This document shows, piece after piece, positions 49,201-54,167 of a stretch of DNA of 64,000 bases (positions are counted from its first letter, which is position 1; every line of letters starts with the position of its first letter). The translations under genes were made by a program, and so were the position numbers. This DNA is from Mixophyes australis (taxonomy: Eukaryota > Chordata > Amphibia > Anura > Limnodynastidae). The notes below the pieces were generated by a model. It was not told where the DNA came from. It made no database searches and saw nothing but the letters and a program-made list of their open reading frames with translations. The DNA lies in assembly GCA_036250195.1 (NCBI GenBank), contig JAVHZZ010000003.1:296017565-296081564 (forward strand), in the 5' to 3' direction.

Positions 49201-52019
49201 TCAATGCTAAATCGTGTAATTATATTATGGAGTATTCATGCATACAATTAGCATTCAAGCCAACGTTGTTCTATATACTTGGGTTATGCATTTTTGTTCA
49301 TCGTCAGTTGTATCCAGGGGCCCGATTCATTAAGGATCTTGACTTGAGAAACTTCTTATTTCAGTCTCTTGGACAAAACCATGTTACATTGCAAGGGGTG
49401 CAAATTAAATTTCTGTTTTGCACATAAGTTAAATACTGACTGTTTTTTCATGTAGCACACAAATATCAACTTTAAATTTCAGTGTTCAAATAAGCTATCA
49501 AGTATTTGTGTGCTACATGAAAAAACAGTCAGTATTTAACTTATGTGCAAAACAGAAAACTAATTTGCACCCCTTGCAATGTAACATGGTTTTGTAAGAA
49601 GTTTCTCAAGTTAAGATCCTTAATGAATCAGGCCCGATGTTACTAAGGTAGAGCAACAGCAACTATTGCAAAAAAGAAAAAAAAAAAAAAAGCCCCAACA
49701 TTAAACATCTCAATCATGGGAAGGTCACTAAAATGCAATATTCCAGTTTAATCTCATGGTGCCAGCAGCGACTTGGCATTTTGAATGGTGCAATGTAGCT
49801 ACAAAACAAAGTTCGTTTTTAAAAGCCTCTATTATATAACCATAGAAACGGAGTAACAAACTGCCGCTCTGTGCATGGGTCCGAACAGTGACCGTAGTAT
49901 TCCTTTCATTATTTGTTGTATTAACTACTGCTATATCCATTCACAAATCAATCAGCACTTTAGTCTATGGATACCTTAATAATGAATACTATTCCACATG
50001 CCCAATGAAGTGAGTTACAGTAAAATAGATGATATGAGATATCCATACACAAAAAAATTCAAACATACTGCACTTACAAAATGACATTTTAACTCTGCAT
50101 CATATATCAAGAAATGCAGCAGTTACACTGTTGAGCAGTAGGTGGCTCCCTAGTGCCACTTTGCATATATTGAGATAATACACCACTTGCACAACAATTA
50201 CCTAAATAAATGTCATAATTGCTGTTATAACAATGCAGTGACCAAACGCTTTGTATTTTAAATGTATTTAAAAATGATTAAGAATTATAGACAGGATTAA
50301 ATAGGTATAACGCTTACAGAACCCTCAAATACATATAGGCATTGAAAAATGTAAACATGAATGTGAGCCAACAGGATGATACAAACATGTCTTCAGGTAA
50401 TCATCTGCTTTGTTTGATGTTATTTTGGACTCGTCTGCACTCTTCAGTGCGATTTATCATATTCAAAAAACTAGGAAGCACTTGTTTATGGACTTAACTG
50501 CTGCATATGGGCATACACACAACACTGGAAGTGGTAAGCTCTGGCAGGAGGGAAAGTCGCCCCATGACCAGTCTTGCTTTATACATGAGGACCATCCCAA
50601 GGGAGCCGACAGCGCTTCCTTTGGTGTGGATGACTTAACATGCTTAACACTAGGCTAGTAAGAACAGTCTTACCAGAAAATTCAGTCCTAACATAAGCAT
50701 CCTTTAGAAGAACACAAGCTTAATCTTGGCATAAACATATTGCACCCCATGTGTAAGTTTAGACATGTACTAAATATTAGTTACTGTTTATTACCTGTGT
50801 AAATATACTTGTTCCTAAAACATTTCTATTTATAGATTTTACAAATCTGCGTCATCCTGTTTCAGACGATACTAAGCAATGTGCTGATGTTTGTAGTCTC
50901 CTTCCCCCCTCCCCCCATTTGTCTTATTGTAAATCAGTACAAAAACCTTTCAGCAATCTGGCGATTACTTCCACAGGCTGCAAGGAAACGGCACTGTCAT
51001 TACGGTGCCCAATCCAATTGGATGACAGACAACCATTGTTGCTTTCATTTATAATTAGCTTGAGATGGCAAACCAAAGAATAATCCCTTCCCTCTTTCTC
51101 CAGCACACATCAAAACTTACCTATGGGGGTACAATACATTTCTATGCCAAGATTAAGGGAAAAACAGGTGTATACTTTGTACCCATGACAATTATTAAAC
51201 AACTTGATTTCAAAAATATAATAAACATTTTTGCATTTATATAGAAAAATACATTTAAAAATTACTTCTAGATCACAGGTAACTTGTAATGACAAACTAT
51301 ATAAATATATATAAAAATGAAAGGTTGCTGATCTTATTTTTACCAAAACAGATAAAGTGGTGAAAGCAGTGGTGGAATTATCACCATTACAGGGGGCGCT
51401 GACACTACAGGGCACACAAGAGATTGTTAAATGGCAAGGTCATCTCCAGTCTGGGCTTTTCTGTGCATGTGCCAGACCCAGGCATGGTCAGAAGAGTCCA
51501 CCACTATGCTCCCCTTAAAAACTGCGGACCCAGGAGGCTGGATTGGCATAGCTGGACCTCCCCCAAACTTTGCTATGGTTGCCAGCGAAGCATATTGGTT
51601 CTAACTTGCTCGAAACGGTTGAAAAGGTTGCTATAGACCAGTGTTTCTCAGAGTCCTCAGGGTCCTAACAGTGCATGTTTTCCAGGTGACATGGAAAATA
51701 AATTTACCATCTTTGGATCTGCTACAGTGTATCAATCAATAATCATTACACCTGTGCTAAAGCAAGGAGATATGGAAAACATGTACTGTTAGGGGCCCTG
51801 AGAATCAGATTTAAGAAACACTGCTACAGTGTTTTAGTTTTTTTTTTTTTTTTTAAACACCTACCATTAGGATATGGAGTCTCACAAAGGGTAAGAAAAT
51901 CCACAATTCGGTAATCCATTTCTAGGACAGCTGTGCTTTTTCCATGCATGACTGTTAAGCAAGGTCTTCTTCCCACTGTGTCATAGGCCAGGCCACCCGA
52001 TAGTATCATAAAAGGCTCC
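4023..52019 (-). CDS. stxbp5: Tomosyn-1 / syntaxin-binding protein 5 gene, internal to near-3' part (18 exons)
   Basis: Seen: 18 minus-strand exons, each bounded by AG and GT, join in one frame of 829 codons without a stop. Read in order they match tomosyn-1: WD40-like blades, a serine-rich linker, more beta-propeller, then an R-SNARE-like segment. Family knowledge: tomosyn binds syntaxin-1 and SNAP-25 through its C-terminal VAMP-like motif, forming non-fusogenic complexes that restrain vesicle priming; it is cytosolic and membrane-associated. The paralogue STXBP5L is less likely, because landmarks such as [13 protein letters not shown] and [16 protein letters not shown] follow the STXBP5 version as I remember it. 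The N-terminal third and the last exon fall outside the window. No frameshift or premature stop occurs, so the gene looks intact and under constraint. Confidence 0.96.
4244..8467 (-). other. stxbp5 introns W17/W18 and W16/W17
   Basis: Two introns (4244-6159 and 6272-8467) flank W17. They hold short simple repeats, including AC runs near 5150 and 7450 and A runs near 5640, 5735 and 6115. A short stretch at about 4600-4660 resembles fragments I associate with dispersed frog repeats. No gene or intact mobile element was recognised. Confidence 0.7.
6160..6271 (-). CDS. stxbp5: stxbp5 exon W17 (linker before the R-SNARE motif)
   Basis: Exon of 112 nt: 37 codons and one base. It encodes [20 protein letters not shown] then [17 protein letters not shown]. 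The glycine-rich FKGLFGGG segment links the propeller to the VAMP-like helix. It is not visible as an ORF because it lacks an ATG-to-stop frame of useful length. The acceptor is TTTTGCCTTCATGTAG and the donor GTGAGT. Confidence 0.96.
8468..8633 (-). CDS. stxbp5: stxbp5 exon W16 ([20 protein letters not shown]...)
   Basis: Exon of 166 nt: one base completing Ser with W15, then 55 codons ending on a boundary. It encodes [40 protein letters not shown] and [15 protein letters not shown], the end of the propeller and start of the tail. The acceptor is TTTCTTCTCAAG and the donor GTAACT. Two longer frames overlapping here are the same exon extended into introns, or another frame. Confidence 0.97.
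9485..9700 (+). repeat. tRNA-headed SINE, 5' part
   Basis: The head reads GGTGGCACAGTGCTTAGCAT (box A-like) then TGTTCGATTCTG (box B-like), followed by TTTGTATGTTCTCCCGGTGT, which is shared inverted with the SINE copies at 11573, 25638 and 62588. It decays after about 9665; the L2-like tail is absent. It is not a functional tRNA. Confidence 0.8.
10230..11380 (+). pseudogene. Degraded zinc-finger/recombinase-like protein relic
   Basis: Plus-strand frames contain YCLYCEKPL...HMEHVHRNE (C-x2-C...H-x4-H, a C2H2-type finger, about 10337-10410), a frame break, then [30 protein letters not shown] and [18 protein letters not shown] (to about 10955). The order and wording recall a family of uncharacterised fish and frog proteins with zinc fingers followed by a tyrosine-recombinase-like end, but this is from memory. 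Several stops and frame changes make it non-functional. A further piece (about 10985-11380, with [15 protein letters not shown] text) may belong to it. The recombinase domain itself was not seen. Confidence 0.4.
11573..11810 (-). repeat. SINE copy, left part, interrupted by a hAT element
   Basis: On the minus strand it reads the SINE middle (GTTTGTATGTTCTCCCCATG, TTTCCTCCCACACTCCAG) to the tail GCGCTGCAGAATTTGTGGCA and TATATAAATAGATGATA. The sequence stops at 11810 and resumes at 12321 (AAATAAGGCCATAGTCG), as expected if the 510-bp element inserted into it. Confidence 0.85.
11811..12320. mobile_element. Non-autonomous hAT element (510 bp) with 8-bp TSD
   Basis: The ends are TAGAGATGAGCGGGCTCGGA at the left and, reverse-complemented, TAGGGATGTGCACCGGCCAC at the right. 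It is flanked by a perfect 8-bp duplication CAAATAAG (11803-11810 and 12321-12328). Eight-base duplications and TAGRGATG ends fit the hAT superfamily. There is no transposase. The interior has repeated oligo patterns (CCGAA..., CAAAAC...). It is nested inside a SINE. Confidence 0.92.
12321..12345 (-). repeat. SINE copy, right remnant after the hAT insertion
   Basis: A short stretch beginning with the duplicated target CAAATAAG continues as GCCATAGTCGTCCTG, matching the SINE middle (GCCATGGTCGGG in the copy at 62588) before decaying. It shows that the tRNA-like head of this copy has been lost. Confidence 0.6.
12419..12492 (+). repeat. SINE/L2 3'-tail fragment
   Basis: TTAGACTAAGCTCTAATGGG and GGCGCTATATAAATTAATTC match the tail common to the SINE and the L2 LINE, in plus orientation. 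It is a truncated tail just upstream of the full LINE. Confidence 0.6.
12695..14706 (+). mobile_element. L2-clade LINE, degraded reverse transcriptase and 3' tail
   Basis: The plus strand, across several broken frames, reads [45 protein letters not shown] (RT motif), YDTQIYLSS at the place of the (F/Y)ADDTQ active-site motif, [11 protein letters not shown], then [19 protein letters not shown] and APPYISSP. These are L2-type RT and C-terminal landmarks. The catalytic Ala-Asp-Asp box is lost in this copy and many stops are present. The 3' end AAGCGCTACGGAATCTGCTG, GGCGCTATATAAATAAATG and GATGATAATGATG equals the SINE tail. It is 5' truncated. Confidence 0.9.
15367..15736 (-). CDS. stxbp5: stxbp5 exon W15, largest exon ([20 protein letters not shown]...)
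   Basis: Exon of 370 nt: two bases, 122 codons, two bases. In order it encodes [31 protein letters not shown], an acidic then basic patch with [49 protein letters not shown] and [12 protein letters not shown]. The ISENQ...CSEKQAK block and the cysteine-rich [10 protein letters not shown] strand are among the most conserved tomosyn sequences and favour STXBP5 over STXBP5L. The acceptor is TTTTTCTGCAG and the donor GTAAGA. It closes the last propeller blades. Confidence 0.98.
16024..16263 (-). CDS. stxbp5: stxbp5 exon W14 (Ser/Arg linker into second propeller half)
   Basis: Exon of 240 nt: two bases, 79 codons, one base. It begins [20 protein letters not shown], a dense basic/serine tract of the tomosyn linker, then re-enters the propeller with [28 protein letters not shown] and LQPVIVSPS. 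Phosphorylation and SUMOylation in this linker are reported for mammalian tomosyn; residue correspondence here is not established. The acceptor is TAATCATAG and the donor GTAAGT. The apparent upstream ATG start lies in the intron. Confidence 0.96.
16264..20001 (-). other. stxbp5 intron W13/W14
   Basis: AT-rich intron of 3.7 kb. I see no coding sequence and no confidently recognised mobile element, only short A/T runs (for example about 17391-17405 and 17985-18004). The intron W14/W15 (15737-16023) is short and unremarkable. Confidence 0.65.
20002..20052 (-). CDS. stxbp5: stxbp5 exon W13 ([16 protein letters not shown])
   Basis: Exon of 51 nt, phase 1 at both ends: two bases, 16 codons, one base. 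It encodes [16 protein letters not shown], matching mammalian [20 protein letters not shown] is another basic-Ser site. The acceptor is TTATCTTTCAG and the donor GTAAGC. Like W10-W12 it could be skipped in frame. Confidence 0.94.
20053..24916 (-). other. stxbp5 intron W12/W13
   Basis: A 4.9-kb intron between two cassette exons. It contains an L1-like LINE 3' fragment on the plus strand (about 21040-21777) and a small hairpin near 20620 (CTGTCCAGGTGACTGGACAG). The rest holds no recognised gene. Confidence 0.65.
21040..21777 (+). mobile_element. L1-like LINE 3' fragment
   Basis: The plus strand reads [11 protein letters not shown] early and, later, a zinc-knuckle-like end [14 protein letters not shown] (stop) [13 protein letters not shown], the layout of the C-terminus of L1-type ORF2 (cysteines followed by F-HxWW-CP-I-FW). 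It ends with TTAATAAATAAAAATACACT and an A-rich stretch. It carries frameshifts and stops and is 5' truncated. Confidence 0.65.
24917..24964 (-). CDS. stxbp5: stxbp5 cassette exon W12 ([16 protein letters not shown])
   Basis: Exon of 48 nt, phase 1 at both ends. It encodes [16 protein letters not shown], a strongly basic segment matching mammalian VKTKSRKFSKMVANDI. RKFS is a basic-Ser motif of the kind used by PKA or PKC (inference). The acceptor is GTTATTTGCAG and the donor GTAGGA. Together with W11 it would be spliced in or out without frame change. Confidence 0.9.
25061..25120 (-). CDS. stxbp5: stxbp5 cassette exon W11
   Basis: Exon of 60 nt, phase 1 at both ends. It encodes [20 protein letters not shown], aligning by eye with mammalian GSSSPHNSDDEQKMNNFIEK but clearly diverged. 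The donor GTACAG is poor and the acceptor tract is short, as expected for a regulated exon. Only 96 nt separate it from W12. It is too short to stand out as an ORF, and its identity rests on position, phase and the GSxxxxSDDxQxM...FIE pattern. Confidence 0.85.
25638..25917 (-). repeat. SINE copy, near full length, diverged
   Basis: Minus-strand order: GCACGGTGGCACAGAGGTTA (head), GTTCTCCCTGTATTTGCATG, TAATGATTGAGTGTGTCTGG, GTAAGCTCCAATGGGGCAGA, ending in GCGCTATAAATTTATA. It shares its structure with 62588-62933 but is more diverged. Confidence 0.8.
26800..27240. repeat. Possible dispersed repeat with AAACGCGTAG motif
   Basis: CCTAAGGGAACGAAACGCGT is followed some 80 bp on by CAATAAAGTTTTTTGTATTG and a GC-richer stretch. 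GAAACGCGT in this setting is a motif I have met in unrelated frog and fish intergenic repeats, but I cannot name the family and see no termini or target duplication. Confidence 0.3.
28642..28789. mobile_element. hAT-type MITE (148 bp) with perfect 8-bp TSD
   Basis: The ends CAGGCCTTGCCAACCTGTGG and CCAAGGTT-like GGTTGGCCAGGCCTG are inverted, and the whole folds as a hairpin around ACTACAAGTCCCAG/GGGGCTTGTAGTTT. It is flanked by TAGTATAT at 28634-28641 and 28790-28797. Same family as 55837-55983 and 58714-58816. Confidence 0.93.
32960..33025 (-). CDS. stxbp5: stxbp5 cassette exon W10 (AGLSDISES...CKSPTS)
   Basis: Exon of 66 nt, phase 1 at both ends. It encodes [20 protein letters not shown] plus TS, corresponding to the mammalian alternative segment that starts AGLCDISEG. 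It is acidic and Ser/Thr-rich, with SP sites that could be kinase targets. Skipping it would remove 22 residues and keep the frame. The acceptor is a tandem CAGCAG at 33023-33028; I chose the upstream AG because it gives the Ala that mammals have. The donor is GTAAAC. Confidence 0.9.
33023..33028 (-). promoter_or_regulatory. stxbp5: NAGNAG tandem splice acceptor of cassette exon W10
   Basis: Read on the minus strand the intron-exon border is TTTCAGCAGGTCTT. Using the first AG adds three bases and gives ...PSG-A-GLSDIS; using the second gives ...PSG-GLSDIS, so the alternatives differ by one Ala with no frame change. Tandem acceptors of this kind are often both used. Mammals have the Ala form as I remember it. 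Confidence 0.75.
33026..37489 (-). other. stxbp5 intron W9/W10
   Basis: A 4.5-kb intron directly upstream of the first cassette exon. It holds a possible LINE 3' end with a perfect hairpin and C12 run (about 35400-35928), and an ACGT-type tetranucleotide stretch (about 37268-37291). A splice-like segment near 36085-36131 was considered and rejected. Confidence 0.65.
35400..35928 (+). repeat. Possible LINE 3' end with perfect hairpin
   Basis: It contains a perfect 12-bp stem ACATAGTAAGGT/ACCTTACTATGT with loop AGGG (35785-35812), a C12 run, a pyrimidine-rich stretch, and an end rich in AATAAAAACTAAAAAAATAA. This resembles 3' ends of L1-type elements, but no coding match was seen. Confidence 0.3.
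37490..37641 (-). CDS. stxbp5: stxbp5 exon W9, last constitutive exon before the variable linker
   Basis: Exon of 152 nt: one base, 50 codons, one base. It encodes [34 protein letters not shown] and the basic [14 protein letters not shown]. The C-terminal part enters the hypervariable, phosphorylatable linker. It ends after the first base of a codon, the phase shared by all following cassettes. The acceptor is CAACTTTCAG and the donor a consensus GTAAGT. In mammals the s/m/b isoforms diverge directly after this segment. Confidence 0.96.
37935..38946. repeat. Inverted 120-bp arms around an 770-bp centre
   Basis: The left arm 37935-38054 and right arm 38825-38946 are inverted copies with about 90 per cent identity; both contain TGTAGTAGTAGGTTGATGGA and TATGTAGTTTTGAATGTGCA (right arm reverse-complemented). 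Similarity ends abruptly outside and inside. It could be a foldback transposon or two opposed copies of a small repeat. No target duplication was recognised. Confidence 0.8.
39430..39700 (+). repeat. Duplicated LINE-3'UTR-like segment
   Basis: CAATAAAGCTTTGGGTTTGT (about 39428) recurs as CAATAAAGCTTTGGGTCTGT (about 39556), each followed by a C-rich stretch and then a TTTGAA...TTTGCAAT-like stretch. The pattern suggests a tandem duplication of about 128 bp. No coding region is seen. Confidence 0.5.
39910..40334. mobile_element. Non-autonomous hAT element (425 bp), 8-bp TSD with one mismatch
   Basis: The left end is TAGAGATGTTCACTGACTCC; the right end reverse-complemented is TAGAGATGCTCGAGCTCGGT. 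The flanks are GTTATTAA (39902-39909) and GTTATCAA (40335-40342). Its ends and the GGTTCTCGGGGAACCGAG palindrome relate it to the element at 11811-12320, though the interior differs. Confidence 0.88.
41593..41718 (-). CDS. stxbp5: stxbp5 exon W8
   Basis: Exon of 126 nt: one base, 41 codons, two bases. It encodes [20 protein letters not shown], then [20 protein letters not shown] and Gly, a blade that continues into W9 ([10 protein letters not shown]). The acceptor is CTATTTCAG and the donor a consensus GTAAGT. The longer open frame that runs upstream of the acceptor is intronic. Confidence 0.96.
42127..42296 (-). CDS. stxbp5: stxbp5 exon W7 (proline/serine-rich loop)
   Basis: Exon of 170 nt: 56 codons and two bases. 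It starts [10 protein letters not shown] and continues into a low-complexity loop rich in Pro and Ser, including a run of six Ser in STSSSSSSDG-like context, then RDNVPCL. This loop interrupts the propeller in tomosyn and is less conserved than its neighbours. The Met at its start is internal and not a start codon. The acceptor is TTGTGTTTTAAG and the donor GTGAAC. Confidence 0.95.
43329..43549 (-). CDS. stxbp5: stxbp5 exon W6
   Basis: Exon of 221 nt: two bases complete Ile with W5, followed by 73 codons ending on a codon boundary. It encodes [16 protein letters not shown], an acidic stretch with [11 protein letters not shown], then [19 protein letters not shown] and [10 protein letters not shown]. 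The last part is a typical propeller blade in tomosyn. The acceptor is CTGTTTCTAG and the donor GTAAAG. A shadow frame on the plus strand here is not coding. Confidence 0.96.
43982..44022 (-). CDS. stxbp5: stxbp5 exon W5, 41-nt small exon carrying a WD-repeat core
   Basis: Small exon of 41 nt: one base, 13 codons, one base. It encodes [13 protein letters not shown], the classical GH...FWD core of a WD40 repeat; the Gly before the His is split with W4. The acceptor is TTTTCAG and the donor GTAAGT. Skipping it would shift the frame and remove the blade, so it should be constitutive. It is the shortest exon found here and would be missed by ORF-length filters. Confidence 0.94.
44023..46832 (-). 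other. stxbp5 intron W4/W5
   Basis: A 2.8-kb intron whose first half from the left (44686-45535) is a minus-strand CR1 LINE remnant. The stretch 45540-46830 is AT-rich and shows nothing recognisable. Confidence 0.65.
44686..45535 (-). mobile_element. CR1-clade LINE remnant (3' part)
   Basis: The minus strand reads, with breaks, [38 protein letters not shown] and [14 protein letters not shown] text, matching the C-terminal part of CR1 ORF2. The 3' end GCAGTTCTTATCTGCCGTCA is the terminal sequence I associate with frog CR1 copies. Stops are frequent; it is 5' truncated. Confidence 0.8.
46833..46900 (-). CDS. stxbp5: stxbp5 exon W4 (WPISGGNWG..., start of a WD repeat)
   Basis: Exon of 68 nt: 22 codons and two bases. 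It encodes [20 protein letters not shown] followed by IT and the first two bases of a Gly codon. The Gly-His that opens the next WD repeat is split with W5. The acceptor is TTCATTACAG and the donor GTATGT. An out-of-frame reading frame overlaps it but is not coding. Confidence 0.95.
46990..47137 (-). CDS. stxbp5: stxbp5 exon W3 ([20 protein letters not shown]...)
   Basis: Exon of 148 nt: one base, 49 codons, ending on a codon boundary. It reads [20 protein letters not shown], then a stretch ending in [10 protein letters not shown]. This is a highly conserved tomosyn segment between two propeller blades with a basic RQKR-type patch. The acceptor is TTATGTCAG and the donor GTGTGT, a less common intron start. 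Only an 89-nt intron separates it from W4, so the two are probably spliced together efficiently. Confidence 0.96.
49046..49118 (-). CDS. stxbp5: stxbp5 exon W2
   Basis: Exon of 73 nt: two bases complete an Asp codon with W1, 23 codons follow, and two bases are left over. It encodes [20 protein letters not shown] and the next residues AQN, the usual hydrophobic strand pattern of a beta-propeller blade. The acceptor is TATATTTACAG and the donor GTAAGA. Joined to W1 and W3 it gives PYPN-DFQDPY and AQN-GYPIF, both continuous in tomosyn. Confidence 0.95.
49317..49638. mobile_element. Long foldback MITE
   Basis: Left arm (about 49319-49468) and right arm (about 49500-49637) are almost perfectly complementary, with a loop of roughly 30 bases: GATTCATTAAGGATCTTGAC at the left end and ACTTATGTGCAAAACAGAAA in the right arm. 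One 13-bp segment near 49360 is present only in the left arm. Related sequence lies at 55706-56165. Superfamily is unclear because no clean target duplication is seen. Confidence 0.85.
51639..51823. mobile_element. Diverged hAT-type MITE (185 bp)
   Basis: The ends CAGTGTTTCTCAGAGTCCTC and TTAAGAAACACTG are inverted, and GTGCATGTTTTCCAGG is matched by GGAAAACATGTACTG. The flanking octamers CTATAGAC and CTACAGTG agree at only five of eight positions, so the duplication is eroded. It lies 40 bp downstream of the W1 donor. Confidence 0.65.
51865..52019 (-). CDS. stxbp5: stxbp5 exon W1 (WD40 region, EPFMILSGG...)
   Basis: This is the 5'-most exon in the window: 155 nt, one base completing a split codon, 51 full codons, then one base. 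The acceptor is preceded by TTATTTTTCAG and the donor is GTAGGT. The translation begins [18 protein letters not shown] and ends CETPYPN, a tomosyn signature in the middle of the beta-propeller region. [11 protein letters not shown] separates STXBP5 from STXBP5L as I recall the two. The preceding coding exon, expected to end in a Gly-type split codon, was not found in the 12 kb upstream and should lie beyond the window. Confidence 0.95.
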
Positions 52020-54167
52020 CTGAAAAATAAAAAATAAAAAAAAATGTAGTAAATATTTTTCATTTAAAAAAGAATCTGTTTCTTACTTTACTACAACACT
52101 GTACATGGGAGCTGATGCAGATTTGGTCACAAAATATGGAGTAAATGACTTAAATATATAATTTAAAACAAAAAAAAAAAAAGCATGAGGGAGAGCACGA
52201 AAATTAGTATATTTCCATCCATATGCAGAGTATTGCACATTCCGAGACACATCCTCAGGTTCCGCACCATATGCGTCTGGTTTACAAGTAGTCACCACCA
52301 GCAAGTATTTGAACCTGCCCTATAGCAGGGACAAAAGACAGGCCTCCCAATAGGCGTATACGCGTGTTTCAGTAGGTCTGCATCTTTCCTGTGCTCAGCC
52401 AACATTAGAATGCCCTTCACTCCCTAGTCAGGCCTCTCAAGGTGCAGGTGGGTGTAAAAATCAGAATCACGCAAGTCTGCATAGAGCATATGCCCCCTTA
52501 CGTCAGGTTGTGAAATTCACACTCTGCTTTAGGATCATGTTCACTTGATCACATACCGTACCCTGGGCATAATAAGAGTGTCAATTGCAAAGTACAGAGT
52601 AGACTATTTTTGCAGAGCAGTCAAAAACACGATTTCAATTTACAGAGCTAGAATGTTTGGAGTGTGTGTAATTTCAGGGGTGTTCCTTGCTGTTCCAGTC
52701 TGCAAAAGGACTTCATTTTTACACCTCTGAGGTGGTGGCGCAGTGTGAATTTGAAGGTGCACAGTGTGATGGAGTGACAAAAGTAACAAGGGCACATCCT
52801 TGTATTTGTGTGTATTGTTTTTACACGCAACCTAGTAAGTATTTCTGCCCTCACGTAAATACTTATGTTATTTTGATCCAACTACTTAAAATCAGGACTG
52901 CTCTAAATTATTTTGACTTAGGGGTGCTTTGAAAACATTATGGAGACCATAAGGATGCCTTGAACCGAGAACCACTGCCATAGACTGACAAGTAAAATTA
53001 AAGTTCAGGAAACAAAACACAGAATATTGTGCTAAAGAAGGGACTACAAAAGCTGCATTTTTGATCCATCACTCCAGACATTGGAGCAATCTAAGTGGCT
53101 GATGCAGAACAATGAGCCTGGACTCAGCTTTACAGTGAGAGTATATCAGCATTATAAAATAGTTCTTCAGGAACATCATGACTTACTCTACAATAGTTCT
53201 TAAATGGAAAATTATCCTCCATGAATCTCAAAAATAAAACAACCAGAAAAAAAATGCAGACTATACCATGACATTGCTAAGGAATTTCATTTATCCCTCT
53301 ATAGTTTTTTTAATCAATTACCTATAGTTTAAAATCATATCTACATGAATTGTCCACTTAAAAATCAAGTTTCAGTACTAAATCCCATTCCAACAATAAA
53401 CACTGGAGAGAGGTATCTATGGTTTCTAGACATGTCAACTAAAACTGGAACGCATACAGATTAAAAAAAGTTACTGATAGAACTACTGATTAGTTTATTT
53501 ACACATTTCTATGAATTTGAAGCACTTGAACAGATGGACAGCTTGCCACCAGCTGGGTTTCACTCAGATATCAATGAAATAACTGGTCAGAGAGGAATAC
53601 ACATATAATTCCAGAAGCTGCTCAAATAATGATCACATTGTACTTTTAAAACTCATTTTTCCAATTCCTGTCATTAAATATGAACAGAGAAAGAATGTAA
53701 CCTCTACGTCTATCAGGGGAGTGCTAGCAAATGTGGGCCCGAGATGCAAACACTGGCAAGTGGCTTATTGCACTGCCATATTATGGTCACATTTACAAAA
53801 ACAACTATTAACGAAAGATGAAGCAAGTGAATTTTTGTGATTTCTGAAGTGATTTCTGTGTTCAGGGTATTCATGACTGAATTTCTTGTGGGGGTCTCAA
53901 TATAATCAGTAAATATGTACATGTTGACATAAGTTCTATATACATTGGTGAGTGCACAAAGTCAGAGCTCCTTGGCTCAATTACAAGAGTGATGGGGGAA
54001 AATTGCCCATCTGACACCCATACAAGCTCCAATATGACCACTGTACCCCTCTTTACAACCCTATCAATGCCTATCTTATGGCTCTATTGTTCCTCTCTAT
54101 TCGGCAAGTGCTAGTTCAGATATCTTTTGATTTCGTTACATCCATGTGAACTAGATTTTACCCAATA

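Larger units (their letters stand above)
47138..51864 (-). other. stxbp5 introns W2/W3 and W1/W2
   Basis: The intron 47138-49045 shows no recognised element. The intron 49119-51864 holds a long foldback MITE only about 200 bp upstream of W2 (49317-49638) and a diverged hAT MITE just upstream of W1's donor region (51639-51823). No other gene is seen. Confidence 0.65.

Noticed and set aside
52330..52780. A foldback element suggested by GTGTAAAAAT and ATTTTTACACC
   Set aside because: Only about ten bases pair convincingly; no longer arms or target duplication were found.
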